This document shows, one piece after another, positions 30,190-38,442 of a stretch of DNA of 64,000 nt. The notes under the pieces were generated by a model that ran no database searches, was not told where the DNA came from, and worked only from the letters and a program-made list of their open reading frames with translations. The stretch's first letter is position 1. Every line of letters begins with the position of its first letter. Source of the DNA: Sulfuritalea sp. (lineage in GTDB: Bacteria; Pseudomonadota; Gammaproteobacteria; Burkholderiales; Rhodocyclaceae); the NCBI GenBank assembly GCA_030247575.1, contig JAOTRV010000006.1:124001-188000 (forward strand), given 5' to 3'. The position numbers and the translations under genes are program-made.

Positions 30190-31086
30190 TCAGTACCATG
30201 TGGTCTCGGTGAGGTGAAAGCGCGCCTCGCCGGCGACGTCCTGCGACTGCCAGAGCAGGTTATCGACATCGGCCGCGGTGCCGCCCACCTGCGCGGCGAT
30301 CGCTTCGCAGGCGATGATCGTCGCCGCGCGGATCGCGTTCTCTTCGGCCGAGTCGGGTGCCAGGAGCTCCCCGCCATCGACCCTGCGGGACAACTCCGGG
30401 CTGTAGCTCAGCATCCCGAGCGCTCGCAGCACGCGCGGCACCTGGTAATCGGCCATGGCCGTGAGATCCGAGGTATTGACGGGCCGGGCCAGGCTGCGCA
30501 AGTAGCCCGCGTACGCCGCCAAGGCGAGCTGGGCCTTCTTTAGATAGGGGTCGCCGAAGGCCGCCGGGAAGGCGTCCGCCAGCAGCCTGGCCTGACCGAC
30601 CTGCACCGTGCCCGTGGCGTCGATCTCGCGCTCGATCTCGGCGCACACCTCGCGCAACCAATTGTTCGTCAGCACCTCGCACAAGATCGTGGCGCGGCTT
30701 TCCGGGTCCGGAATGGCACCGAACCAGTCCCACAGATGTCCATGCTGGAACCCCTGCGCGAACTCGGCGACGGATTCCCCCCAGGCGTGTTCGAAGGCGA
30801 GCCACAGTGCGCGCGCGCCCGTCTTGCCCAAGTGCCGGTAGCGCGTCAGCGTGCCGTCCCGCTGACGATCCCAGAAGCGGTAGTTGATGCTGGTCATCGC
30901 AACCAGAAACGGCAGGGCGCTCGAGGGCGAGGTCCCTGCCGGACCGTTGATCCGGATGACCATCGCGTCGGCCCCGCTCGCCTCCCACTGAATCGCGCGA
31001 ACGCGCTCCGCATCGATCATGACGAGACCCGGGCGGTAATCGTCGTTGGCCCGCTGAAGCAGGGCCCGTCGGTATTCTGTGCTCAT
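30190..31086 (-). CDS. DUF2419-like, queuosine-salvage (Qng1-type) protein, 298 aa
   Basis: ATG at 31086 overlaps the previous stop. Matches features of the DUF2419 family: FLVAMTSINYRFWD (family LNFCFW-like core), DPYLKKAQLALA, and ADYQVPRVLRALGMLSYSPE followed by RAATIIACEAI. Qng1 enzymes hydrolyse queuosine-5'-phosphate to queuine. Here it sits among base- and nucleotide-related genes, so it might act on a modified nucleotide of the element. The family call is moderately firm; the substrate is inferred. Confidence 0.65.
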   Translation of the reverse strand: MSTEYRRALLQRANDDYRPGLVMIDAERVRAIQWEASGADAMVIRINGPAGTSPSSALPFLVAMTSINYRFWDRQRDGTLTRYRHLGKTGARALWLAFEHAWGESVAEFAQGFQHGHLWDWFGAIPDPESRATILCEVLTNNWLREVCAEIEREIDATGTVQVGQARLLADAFPAAFGDPYLKKAQLALAAYAGYLRSLARPVNTSDLTAMADYQVPRVLRALGMLSYSPELSRRVDGGELLAPDSAEENAIRAATIIACEAIAAQVGGTAADVDNLLWQSQDVAGEARFHLTETTWY

Positions 31087-31727
31087 ATGTCCTCCCGTCC
31101 TTCCAAGGATTTCATCCCGGCGGCGAAGGCCGTCGCCCCGCCGTTGGCCGGGTGCCGCACGGTGGCCAGCGGCACGATGCCGATGGCGGCGAGCAGCCCT
31201 TCCGCCTTCTTGCCCACCGCGACGATTCGTGCGCGCGGGAAGTGCTCGAGCAGCAGACGCAAGGCGGGCTCGCCCAGCGCAATCTCGCCGGGCGTCGGCG
31301 TGCGGTTCGACCACGGCTCTCCCGCCCGATGCGGATGGAGCTGGACGGCGTTCCAGAGCACGGTACGTTCCGCGAGCCCCAGGCGGTAGAGGGTCCGCCA
31401 CACAATCGTCGCCGACGGTTCGGAAAACGGCCGCTCGCGCCTGGATAGCCGGTGCAACAGCGGCGGCACGCGCGGAATCGCGCCGTCGAGCAGGAGCCGT
31501 TCGCTGGTGAAGGCGATGCCGCTGTAGCGACAGCCCCGATAGCCCGGCGCTTCGGCCACCAGAATGAGGTCGGGATCGCAGTCGAGGTGCCGGGCAAGAC
31601 GGTCCATCCGCGCTGCCGGTCCATCCGGGACGGCGTCGTGCGGACATTGGTCGCGCCACGGGTTGAAGAGATCCGCGCGCCCGAACGGGAGCGTGTCGAT
31701 CAGGCGTTGGGCCAGCGCCTGGCTCAC
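31083..31727 (-). CDS. Uracil-DNA glycosylase-superfamily protein, 214 aa
   Basis: Start taken as the GTG at 31727 with GAGG upstream. UDG-fold motifs: LILVAEAPGYRGCRYSGIAF (motif 1, as in GEAPG), VLWNAVQLHPH (mid strand), and ATVRHPANGG (motif 2). No Fe-S cysteines seen, so it is closest to Mug/SMUG/family-6-like proteins. Would remove an altered base from DNA, or act as a repair factor for the element. Confidence 0.65.
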   Translation of the reverse strand: MSQALAQRLIDTLPFGRADLFNPWRDQCPHDAVPDGPAARMDRLARHLDCDPDLILVAEAPGYRGCRYSGIAFTSERLLLDGAIPRVPPLLHRLSRRERPFSEPSATIVWRTLYRLGLAERTVLWNAVQLHPHRAGEPWSNRTPTPGEIALGEPALRLLLEHFPRARIVAVGKKAEGLLAAIGIVPLATVRHPANGGATAFAAGMKSLEGREDI

Positions 31728-31758
31728 GGGCGCCCTCGTGCGTTGGTTTCCATCAACG

Positions 31759-32532
31759 TCAGGCGGCGGCCGTTTGCGGCGTCCGGGCTTCGTGGCTCTC
31801 CGTCCCGCAGGCCGCCGGGAACGCGCTGCGCAACGCCACGATCTCAAGGCAGAAGCGGCAGCGATCCAGGCTCAGGCGGTCGATGCCTTCACGATCGCCA
31901 GCGCGCAGGCGGCCTTCCATGTCGATCCAGAACGGACGGGCTTCGGCCGCGCGGTCTATCCTCGCCAGGTGCTCGTAGAGCGTGTCCGGCCCGAGGCCTC
32001 CGGCGTAACCGCAGGCGACCTCCGGGAGCGGATGCGGCCACTGTGCGGGGAGCACGCCGTTTCCGCCCGAGGCGTCGAACAGGACCGCGTGATTCTCCCG
32101 ATCGTGCAATTCCCGCCAGACGTCCTGATTGGCGCTGTTGTGCTGGGTGATGACGGTGGTCGCCGGCATGGCGTCGAGAAACCGGCGCAGATCGATGAGA
32201 TCGACCGGCTTGCGGTGCTGATTGAAGTTGAGCTGCACGCGCCCGCCGCGCGCGGCGACCCGGCTGACCAGCTCGCGAACCACGGATTCGCCCGCCAGAA
32301 GGTCGGGAACGCCCTCGCCGCAGACGTGCAGCGCGACGCGGACGTCCGCCGGCAACTCGCGGAAGGCCCGCTGCAGCGTGGCGACGGACGGGTACCGGCC
32401 GGGCTGTCCCTGACGCTTGGGGGAGTAGAGGAAGCCCCATTCGACGATCGGGTAATCCCGCGAGAGGCCGGCAAGACGGGTGAGGTCGGTCGCGTCATCG
32501 ACGCCGGTCAAGGTGCAATGCGACAGGTTCAT
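31759..32532 (-). CDS. TrpF-like (beta/alpha)8 barrel protein, 257 aa
   Basis: ATG at 32532 after AAGGA. Starts LSHCTLTGVDDATDLTRLA, then IVEWGFLYSPKR, VALHVCGEGV and RVQLNFNQHR: alternating strands with acidic and His residues at their ends, as in phosphoribosylanthranilate-isomerase-like barrels. The C-terminus carries a Cys/Arg-rich tail. Not a biosynthetic trp gene in context; the substrate is unknown. Confidence 0.5.
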   Translation of the reverse strand: MNLSHCTLTGVDDATDLTRLAGLSRDYPIVEWGFLYSPKRQGQPGRYPSVATLQRAFRELPADVRVALHVCGEGVPDLLAGESVVRELVSRVAARGGRVQLNFNQHRKPVDLIDLRRFLDAMPATTVITQHNSANQDVWRELHDRENHAVLFDASGGNGVLPAQWPHPLPEVACGYAGGLGPDTLYEHLARIDRAAEARPFWIDMEGRLRAGDREGIDRLSLDRCRFCLEIVALRSAFPAACGTESHEARTPQTAAA

Positions 32533-32542
32533 GAACATTCCT

Positions 32543-32836
32543 TCAACAGACATCAGAGAGGGCCGCGGCGCAGGGTGATTGCTGCCTGACGCGCCACGCG
32601 CGAATGAGCGCCACCGTCTGGCGGCGGTTGATTTCGACGGCGCCGGCGGCGAGGGCGAGCCGCCGCTTGGCCTGGCACAGATCGTAATGCGGGGTTTTGC
32701 CGTCATGCTGAAACCACTCCCGCTTGAGACCGACGCGGTCGGCCATGGCGTGCAGTTCCTCCAGCGTGTCCGCCAGCATGTGGGCCATGCGCATGCGCCG
32801 GTAGGGGGTCGCCGCCTGATCGACATAGACCGGCAT
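32543..32836 (-). CDS. DUF4031 protein, 97 aa
   Basis: ATG at 32836 after GGGAGG. MPVYVDQAATPYRRMRMAHM, LADTLEELHAMADRVGL and HYDLCQAKRRLALAAGAVEI follow the DUF4031 pattern (MxVYVDDxxxPYGRMxMxHM). Common on phages and plasmids; function not established. Confidence 0.75.
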   Translation of the reverse strand: MPVYVDQAATPYRRMRMAHMLADTLEELHAMADRVGLKREWFQHDGKTPHYDLCQAKRRLALAAGAVEINRRQTVALIRAWRVRQQSPCAAALSDVC

Positions 32837-33298
32837 CTACGTTCCTCCCTTGCCGGCATCATCATCAGGGTGATGGTGCGAAAGGCCATGATGGCGGTAA
32901 TGCAAAGCGGCGGCGAGCGCAGTGTCCACGGTCGGGTATTCCCGCCAGAACGGATGCTTGCGAAACACCCGGCTCAGGCTGTCGCACTCGCCCACGCACA
33001 GCACCGGCGTGCCGTGCATCAAGGCGGCTCCCGCTTCGAGCAACGCGCCCTTCAGGAGCTCTCCCGGTTCGCAATACAGCACGACGGCGGTGGCTCGCGC
33101 GATTTCCCGCAGGGAGCGCTCGGCCAGTTCCGCGTAGTCGGCCGTCTGGCCCTCCCCCGCTTCATCGATCCAGGTCGAGATCGTGGGCACCCCGCCCGCG
33201 CGCAAGGCTCGCCAGCGCGGCGCATGGATGACCTTCGACGCGAAATAGATGCCGCCGCCGGCAGGCGAGGCCGCACCGGTGAGACGCTGCTCACTCAT
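32837..33298 (-). CDS. Nucleoside 2-deoxyribosyltransferase-like protein, 153 aa
   Basis: ATG at 33298 overlaps the previous stop. The pattern IYFASKVIHAPRWRALR, STWIDEAGEG, AVVLYCEPGELLKGALLEAG, AALMHGTPVLCVGE resembles N-deoxyribosyltransferase-fold proteins (nucleotide-sensing or base-exchange). The catalytic Glu would be in the LLEAGAAL segment. Function inferred from fold only. Confidence 0.5.
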   Translation of the reverse strand: MSEQRLTGAASPAGGGIYFASKVIHAPRWRALRAGGVPTISTWIDEAGEGQTADYAELAERSLREIARATAVVLYCEPGELLKGALLEAGAALMHGTPVLCVGECDSLSRVFRKHPFWREYPTVDTALAAALHYRHHGLSHHHPDDDAGKGGT

Positions 33299-34080
33299 GG
33301 TGCGGACACCATGGACGGCGGCACCATCGCGGAGACGGCTGCCCGCACGATCGCCGGCCACTGCTTGATTTCGATCCCTCCGATGGCGCATCCTCCCTTG
33401 TCGTGACCGCGGCCGCCCCACTGCTTGAAGAAGAACGCCGCGCCCGCGGCATCGCACTGCTGCTGAAGGCTCTCGACCCAGGCGGCTTCCATCGGACGGG
33501 CGTGGGGACCGGATTCGCCGCCCACGATGGCCCACTGGATGCCGCGCAGATCCAGCCGGCCCAGATCCTCGAGCAGCGGCTCGATCGACAGGAAGCGGAC
33601 CCGGGCGGGAATGCGGCGCAGGTGCTCGATGCGCGGCAGGCCGTGCCGGCGGTCCTCCACGGTGACGCCCAGCCACACATTCGGATAGCCCTCACCCCAA
33701 TCGCCGGGGAGGCAGCGGGCGATGTTCGGCGCGCGCTTGGTCAGCAGCAGCCAGTCGAGATCGGGTGTGGCGCGGATCAGTTCCCACAATCGATCGCGCT
33801 GCCCGGCCGGCGCGTTCTTGTCCGCCCAGTCGCACATGGACCCGCAGAACACCCGGCGGCGCACCCCGGTTTCCTCGGCGCGGCGCTGCCAGCGAAGCGG
33901 CTCGCGCCAGTTTCGGTCGCTCATCACGCGGGGTGTCCTGCGCGGACCCCAGTGGTCGCCTCCGGTTCGATGGTCGAACGCCTCCGCGTAGCAGAAGTCG
34001 CAGCCCGACGAGACCTTGGCGCAGCCCCACCATGGATTGAAGGTGGCATCGCACCACGCAATCGCGGTCTGTTCAGCCAT
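33295..34080 (-). CDS. DUF5131 (phage Gp37/Gp68 family) protein, 261 aa
   Basis: ATG at 34080. TAIAWCDATFNPWWGCAKVS and SGCDFCYAEAF form the three-cysteine pattern of this family, reminiscent of a radical-SAM iron-sulfur site, followed by barrel-like strands (LTKRAPNIARCL, VWLGVTVEDRR, LSIEPLLEDL, WAIVGGESGP). Often carried by phages and mobile elements; reaction not established. Overlaps its neighbours on both sides. Confidence 0.8.
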   Translation of the reverse strand: MAEQTAIAWCDATFNPWWGCAKVSSGCDFCYAEAFDHRTGGDHWGPRRTPRVMSDRNWREPLRWQRRAEETGVRRRVFCGSMCDWADKNAPAGQRDRLWELIRATPDLDWLLLTKRAPNIARCLPGDWGEGYPNVWLGVTVEDRRHGLPRIEHLRRIPARVRFLSIEPLLEDLGRLDLRGIQWAIVGGESGPHARPMEAAWVESLQQQCDAAGAAFFFKQWGGRGHDKGGCAIGGIEIKQWPAIVRAAVSAMVPPSMVSAP

Positions 34081-34714
34081 GCGCGCCCCCGAGGATCTCC
34101 GTCATGAGCGCATAGGTCCGGCTCGGGCCCGGCGTCTTTTTGCCCAATCGGGGTTCGTTCTCGTAGCACTCCAGCAGTTCTTCCCAGCGGGCGATCAGGG
34201 CGGCCCATTGAGGCGACCGCGCGGCGATCATGGCGCGAAACGGCTCGATGTCCGTTATGTCCGCTGCGTCAAGAAAGGCCATGCAACGGCGCAGATCGTC
34301 CGGGTCGCGCGGATGCTCGGTCAAGACCTTTCCCGGGGGAACCCCGAAAATGGCCTGACACAGCGCGTTGGACGAGGCTCCGCGCTCCCCCTCGCGCAAC
34401 CAGCGCACGAGACTTTCGGAGAGTCCCAGGCGGACTGCGGTGCTGGCGTCGTGCTGGCGCGTCGCGGAAATCGGCAGGCTTCCCCGGTGCGCCCGCAGCC
34501 ACTCCAGATCCTTCGGTTCGCCAATGACCAGCGTCGCGCCGATGAGGTCCGCAAGATCGATCGCGATCAGGGCTTTCTTGCTGAGACCATGGCAAAGCAT
34601 GGACAGGTCTTCCACGGGTACGGGGCCTTCAACCACGCGGCAGCGGCCGAGACGCGTGACCCGATAACCCGGCTCCAGCGCATGGGCGCGCTGCAAATTG
34701 ATACCTTCACTCAT
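34073..34714 (-). CDS. Hypothetical protein, 213 aa
   Basis: Start at the ATG at 34714 (GAGGG upstream, long spacing). A segment ISATRQHDASTAVRLGLSES followed by LVRWLREGERGASSNALC could be a helix-turn-helix. The rest is helical with Trp-rich C-terminal part. No family recognised. Confidence 0.55.
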   Translation of the reverse strand: MSEGINLQRAHALEPGYRVTRLGRCRVVEGPVPVEDLSMLCHGLSKKALIAIDLADLIGATLVIGEPKDLEWLRAHRGSLPISATRQHDASTAVRLGLSESLVRWLREGERGASSNALCQAIFGVPPGKVLTEHPRDPDDLRRCMAFLDAADITDIEPFRAMIAARSPQWAALIARWEELLECYENEPRLGKKTPGPSRTYALMTEILGGAHG

Positions 34715-34781
34715 GCCCGGAACCCTCAACGAAGAGAGGGTCCGGGGAGGCAACGTCGGATGTTCCGGTCATTTCATTTCC

Positions 34782-35770
34782 TCAGGCGGCCATCGCGGCC
34801 TTGATCGGCGAATGGCACTCGTAGCCCACCAGGGTGAGGTCGGCGGGCTCGATGCGCGCGAAGGCGCCCGCGATCCCGTCGAGGTCGCGAATCGGGCGGA
34901 TGCGCTCCGCGAGCGCGAGGTGCGGCGCGTCGAAGTGCTTGCGCCCCAGCAGCTCGCGCACCGCGTCGAGGTGGTCGGGAAGATAGATATGGACGTTGGC
35001 CGCCTGAACCGTCACGACGCCCGGTTCATAGCCCGCGAGCCGCGCCATGACGGCGAGGAAGATCGCCGTCGAGGCGATGTTCGCGGGACCGCCGAGGAAC
35101 AGATCCCAGCTGCGCAAGGTCACCACGACATTGAGCACGCGCGGATTGTCGAAGGCGACGAACCGGTAATCCATATGGCACGGCGGCAGGGCCATGCGGT
35201 CGAATTCGTCGGGCGCCACGCCGAGACGATGATGCGGCGGTCGGACGGGTCGGTCAGGAGCTTGCGCAGCGCGTCTTCCAGCTGGTTGATGCCGCGCTCC
35301 ATGAGCCACATGCCTTGCGCGGGATCATGGAGGCGCTCGGTGTAGCCGCCGGCCAGAAGCGCGTCGCGTTCCTCGCGGGAGCCCGCCACCCGGCTGTCGC
35401 GCCAGTCCGTCCATTGCTTGCCGTAGATGCGTCCGAGAAAGTCCGTACGCCCGGCGCGATGGGGATTGGCCAGCCAGGCCGCCGTCTCGTTGGCGTTCCG
35501 GTCCCAGAAGGTGCACCCCAGCGCCCTGAAGTCGGCGGCGCTGTCGCTGCCGCGGAAGAAGCCGAGCAGCTCGCCGACGATGTTCTTGAAGGGCAGCTTG
35601 CGCGTGGTCAGCGCAGGAAAGCCCTCGCGCAGGTCGTACTGCAGCTGGTGCCCGACGAGGGCGCGGCAGGTCTTGCCGGTGCGGGTGTTGAATTGATCCA
35701 CCCCCTGCTCAAGGGTGAGGCGCAGGAGATCGTGGTAGTTCTGCATGGGGTTTCCGGTGTCCGTGGTCAT
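34782..35770 (-). pseudogene. thyA: Thymidylate synthase split by a frameshift
   Basis: The N-terminal two thirds (from ATG 35770) carry GRIYGKQWTDWRD and RRIIVSAWRP. The frame then breaks near 35210, where a CCCC run expected after W-R is CCC, and continues in the next frame as DEFDRMALPPCHMD with the catalytic Cys, GGPANIAST and NVHIYLPD. With one added base the gene is complete and typical (about 329 aa). Either the gene is inactive or the sequence has a homopolymer error. It would make dTMP from dUMP. Confidence 0.8.
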
Positions 35771-36123
35771 GCGAACCATCCTACGGAATCGGGGGCAGGC
35801 GCGCGCCGATTTCTCGCCTCCCCCACCTGCGCTTGCGCCACCCCATTGCGATAGTGCGAGTCCCATAGCCGATGCAGCAAGCCACCCAGGAACGCCGGGT
35901 GGAACGGATTGCGGTGCGTCACCGCCGTCAGCTCGCCCGTCTCCAGGGTGTCCCACCAGCCGGCCAGCTCCGCCTCGCGCTCCGTATAGTCCAGCATGGA
36001 CGCGGCGTCTTCCGGCGTGATCTCGGTGTCGCGCTTACCCGACCAGACGGGCGTGCTGAGGCCCCTCGGGAGCACGGTCGGGGCGCTATCAGCAGTTCCT
36101 TGTCTCAGAATGATCTGCAGCAT
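35767..36123 (-). CDS. Hypothetical protein, 118 aa
   Basis: ATG at 36123 after GAGGAG. Acidic middle (DTEITPEDAASMLDYTEREA) and an aromatic segment GGLLHRLWDSHYRNG. No family recognised. Overlaps the thymidylate synthase start by four bases, so the operon is translationally coupled. Confidence 0.6.
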   Translation of the reverse strand: MLQIILRQGTADSAPTVLPRGLSTPVWSGKRDTEITPEDAASMLDYTEREAELAGWWDTLETGELTAVTHRNPFHPAFLGGLLHRLWDSHYRNGVAQAQVGEARNRRAPAPDSVGWFA

Positions 36124-36144
36124 GACTCGTGCTCCTCGCCAGAC

Positions 36145-36936
36145 TCAAGGGAGGGGATGCGGAGCCGATCCCGGCCGGGTGGCTGCTACCCCGCGGTGCG
36201 GTACGGGGGACGTTACGGCGCGGTAGAGCAGGATGAGCGCGCGCACGGCCGCCGCCACCGCTTCGGGCGGCGTGTCCGACTTGATGACCACTTCAAGGCC
36301 GAAGGGCTCGGGGTAAATGAACTGACGGCCGCCGACCTTCGCCAGCACCTGCGCGACACACTGCTTCATGGCGGCACGGAGATCGGGGGGATTGGCGGTC
36401 GCCACCTCGGCGTCGCCGCGCGAAAACACCATAAAGGAACTGGCGCGCTCGCATGCCGCCTGCAGGTCGGCGGCGGACTGCTTCACGGCCTCCTCGATGC
36501 GCTGCTGCGCCGGTTCATCGTCGCAGGAGAGCGCGAGGTAAATCACAGGTTCGGGCTCTATCTCATTCTGGGCGTGCAAGCCGAGGCAAAGGGTTGCCGG
36601 TTCCAGCTCGAGCAAGTCGTGCACGCCGGTGGGCTTGGTGGAAGCCGCCTTGAATTCCATGAAACGGTACGACGGGATGAGGACCGCCTCAGCGACGACT
36701 GGCTCGTTCGCCGGCTTGGAGTCACCTGGATACGGGAAAGGCATGTGGCTGCGGAACTGCTCGTCGGGAATCCCCGCAAGGATGTGCGAGTAGAGCCGGG
36801 TGGCCGCGTCGCCGAACCGCTCGACGGCCTCCTTGCGAAAGGCCTTGAGGTCCGGCCGTGTCATCTTCGAAACATCGCGGCCCTTCATGAACTGAAGCAA
36901 TGCCAGAAGGGGGGCGGCAGCGTGGTCGTGGGGCAT
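36145..36936 (-). CDS. Hypothetical protein, 263 aa
   Basis: ATG at 36936 after AAGGAG. Mixed helical protein with conserved-looking patches FPYPGDSKPANEPVVAEAV, IPSYRFMEFKAASTKPTGVH and EPEPVIYLALSCDDEPAQQR. No catalytic motif recognised. Pro-rich C-terminal tail. Follows the YdjM-like gene by 22 nt. Confidence 0.6.
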   Translation of the reverse strand: MPHDHAAAPLLALLQFMKGRDVSKMTRPDLKAFRKEAVERFGDAATRLYSHILAGIPDEQFRSHMPFPYPGDSKPANEPVVAEAVLIPSYRFMEFKAASTKPTGVHDLLELEPATLCLGLHAQNEIEPEPVIYLALSCDDEPAQQRIEEAVKQSAADLQAACERASSFMVFSRGDAEVATANPPDLRAAMKQCVAQVLAKVGGRQFIYPEPFGLEVVIKSDTPPEAVAAAVRALILLYRAVTSPVPHRGVAATRPGSAPHPLP

Positions 36937-36958
36937 GGTGATTCTCCTTGGTGGACGA

Positions 36959-37423
36959 TCAATGGGGAACTGCGAGATACCATCCGGCGCCCAGCCACAA
37001 CACGGCTGCCAGCGACAGATCGGCGATGCTTCCAGTGCGCACCGTGACGGGCGCGTGGTAATGCTTGAGGGACGGCCACAACAGAGGCACGCCGCCATGT
37101 GTGCACCAGTCGGCGGCCAGGTGGGACAGATAGCCCAGGGCCGCCGGGGCCGCCACGGCGGTATGCCCGGCCTCCCAGAGGAGCGCCAGGCAGGCGACCG
37201 TGGCCAGCAGTGAATGGGTAATGCCGCGATGACCCACCACGGCGGCCAGCGGCCAGGACACGAAAGGCAGCCGCCGGCCGAGCCAGCTCTTGGGGTGATC
37301 GATATCGGGCAGCAGGGATCCGGCGATGCTGGCGACCACCGCCGGAAGCAGCGCCCCCTCTGCCAGCGCCGCCCAGCCAATTCCGGCCACGGCGCCCAGT
37401 GCGACATGTGTGACGGCCATCAT
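36959..37423 (-). CDS. YdjM-family membrane metal-dependent hydrolase-like protein
   Basis: 154 aa, four to five hydrophobic helices. Conserved metal-site blocks: LLPDIDHPKSWLGRRLPF, VGHRGITHSLL, and LAADWCTHGGVPLLWPSLKH. YdjM (DUF457) relatives are LexA-controlled in E. coli and probably act on lipids or phosphodiesters; the role here is unknown. A GGCGCGGAAAAAC element lies 56-89 bp upstream and would drive it and downstream genes. Confidence 0.75.
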   Translation of the reverse strand: MMAVTHVALGAVAGIGWAALAEGALLPAVVASIAGSLLPDIDHPKSWLGRRLPFVSWPLAAVVGHRGITHSLLATVACLALLWEAGHTAVAAPAALGYLSHLAADWCTHGGVPLLWPSLKHYHAPVTVRTGSIADLSLAAVLWLGAGWYLAVPH

Positions 37424-37478
37424 CGGACACGTCCAGGGAAAGTGGAGGGAAATAGTAGGAGCGGAACCCCCTTCGATC

Positions 37479-37512
37479 GGCGCGGAAAAACAGCAGCAGC
37501 GGAGGGATTTCC
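37479..37512 (-). promoter_or_regulatory. Bipartite GGCGCGGAAAAAC element, copy 2
   Basis: GGCGCGGAAAAAC at 37479-37491, 12 bp, then GGGATTTCC at 37504-37512. On the minus strand a possible -10 (TACTAT) follows the motif by about 21 nt, 30 nt before the YdjM-like start. Confidence 0.65.
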
Positions 37513-37583
37513 AGGAAGACAAGGAGCGGATGGGTGACCGGAACGCGTATCGACGCCCCGGGACCGGGTCGCGGTCCGCCCCA

Positions 37584-37967
37584 TCACATCCCTCCCCCGT
37601 TCGCGATGGACGAGGCCGGGTGGCCGGCGCCGGTGCGGCTCGCAGGCGCCGCGGACTCTTCGAAAACGAGAAGCTGGGTCTCGAAGGCGGTCTCGTAGCA
37701 CTCTCGATGTTCGAGCAATATCCAAAAGGGACTGTGACGAATATCCTGGTCGTCGCGCCGGCAGATCCGCCCAAGCTTCCCCATCGAATAGCGCAGCACG
37801 GCGTCAAGACGCGCTTCCCGGGTGGTCGCCGGCTGAATACCAATTCCGCCCTCGGGCCTCGCGGCCGACTGGCGTTGCAGGCGCAGCAAGGCCGATGAGG
37901 CGGCGAGGTCCGCCAGGAGAGAACTGAGGTTGAGGCTTGGGGTGGTGAAGTCGGTGGTCGCGGTCAT
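37584..37967 (-). CDS. Hypothetical protein, 127 aa
   Basis: ATG at 37967 after AAAGGA. The N-terminal part is Ser/Leu-rich helical (LNLSSLLADLAASSALLRLQ); the middle has an Arg/Asp-rich run (LGRICRRDDQDIRHSPFWIL). No family recognised. Confidence 0.55.
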   Translation of the reverse strand: MTATTDFTTPSLNLSSLLADLAASSALLRLQRQSAARPEGGIGIQPATTREARLDAVLRYSMGKLGRICRRDDQDIRHSPFWILLEHRECYETAFETQLLVFEESAAPASRTGAGHPASSIANGGGM

Positions 37968-37999
37968 TGGGATTCCTTTCCTATCAGTCATTCGCGCAG

Positions 38000-38440
38000 T
38001 CAGCACGGCAAGCGGTTGTAGGGCGTGGCGGTTCGCAGGAGCGTTTTCCAGCGCCGGGCCTGCTTGGCTTCTTCGCGCTCGGAGGGGGTGAGCAGCAACT
38101 GGTGGATCTGCCGGGACACCTGAAGATCGCTCGGCACACAGCGTGGGGTGTGGTGGTAGCAAGCCATAAGGGCTGCGCGGTAACAGATGAAAAACGCTTC
38201 TTCCGTGTGATCCAGCGCTTCCCGGTCGGCGCGCTGGGCGCGCGCCAGTGCTCGCTCGCCCAGCGCTTCTTGCAGAAGACGAGGAATCAGATCTGCCACA
38301 TCTTCGTTGCGCCGGTTCGATTCGGCGGCGATCTTCGCCCATAGAACGACATCCGGATGGTCATCCGGCAACTCCGGCAGCCGTGCGGGCGCCGGCATCA
38401 CAGGGAAGCCGATGAGGAACACTTTCTTCCACTTATTCAT
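38000..38440 (-). CDS. Hypothetical protein, 146 aa
   Basis: ATG at 38440, just after the integrase stop. Begins MNKWKKVFLIGFPVMPAPAR; the body is charged and helical (LLQEALGERALARAQRADRE) with two Cys near FFICYRAALMACYHHTP. No family recognised. Confidence 0.55.
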   Translation of the reverse strand: MNKWKKVFLIGFPVMPAPARLPELPDDHPDVVLWAKIAAESNRRNEDVADLIPRLLQEALGERALARAQRADREALDHTEEAFFICYRAALMACYHHTPRCVPSDLQVSRQIHQLLLTPSEREEAKQARRWKTLLRTATPYNRLPC

Positions 38441-38442
38441 GG

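Noticed and set aside
31759..32532. A tryptophan biosynthesis gene (trpF)
   Set aside because: Barrel resemblance only; no other trp genes and the context is a mobile nucleotide operon.
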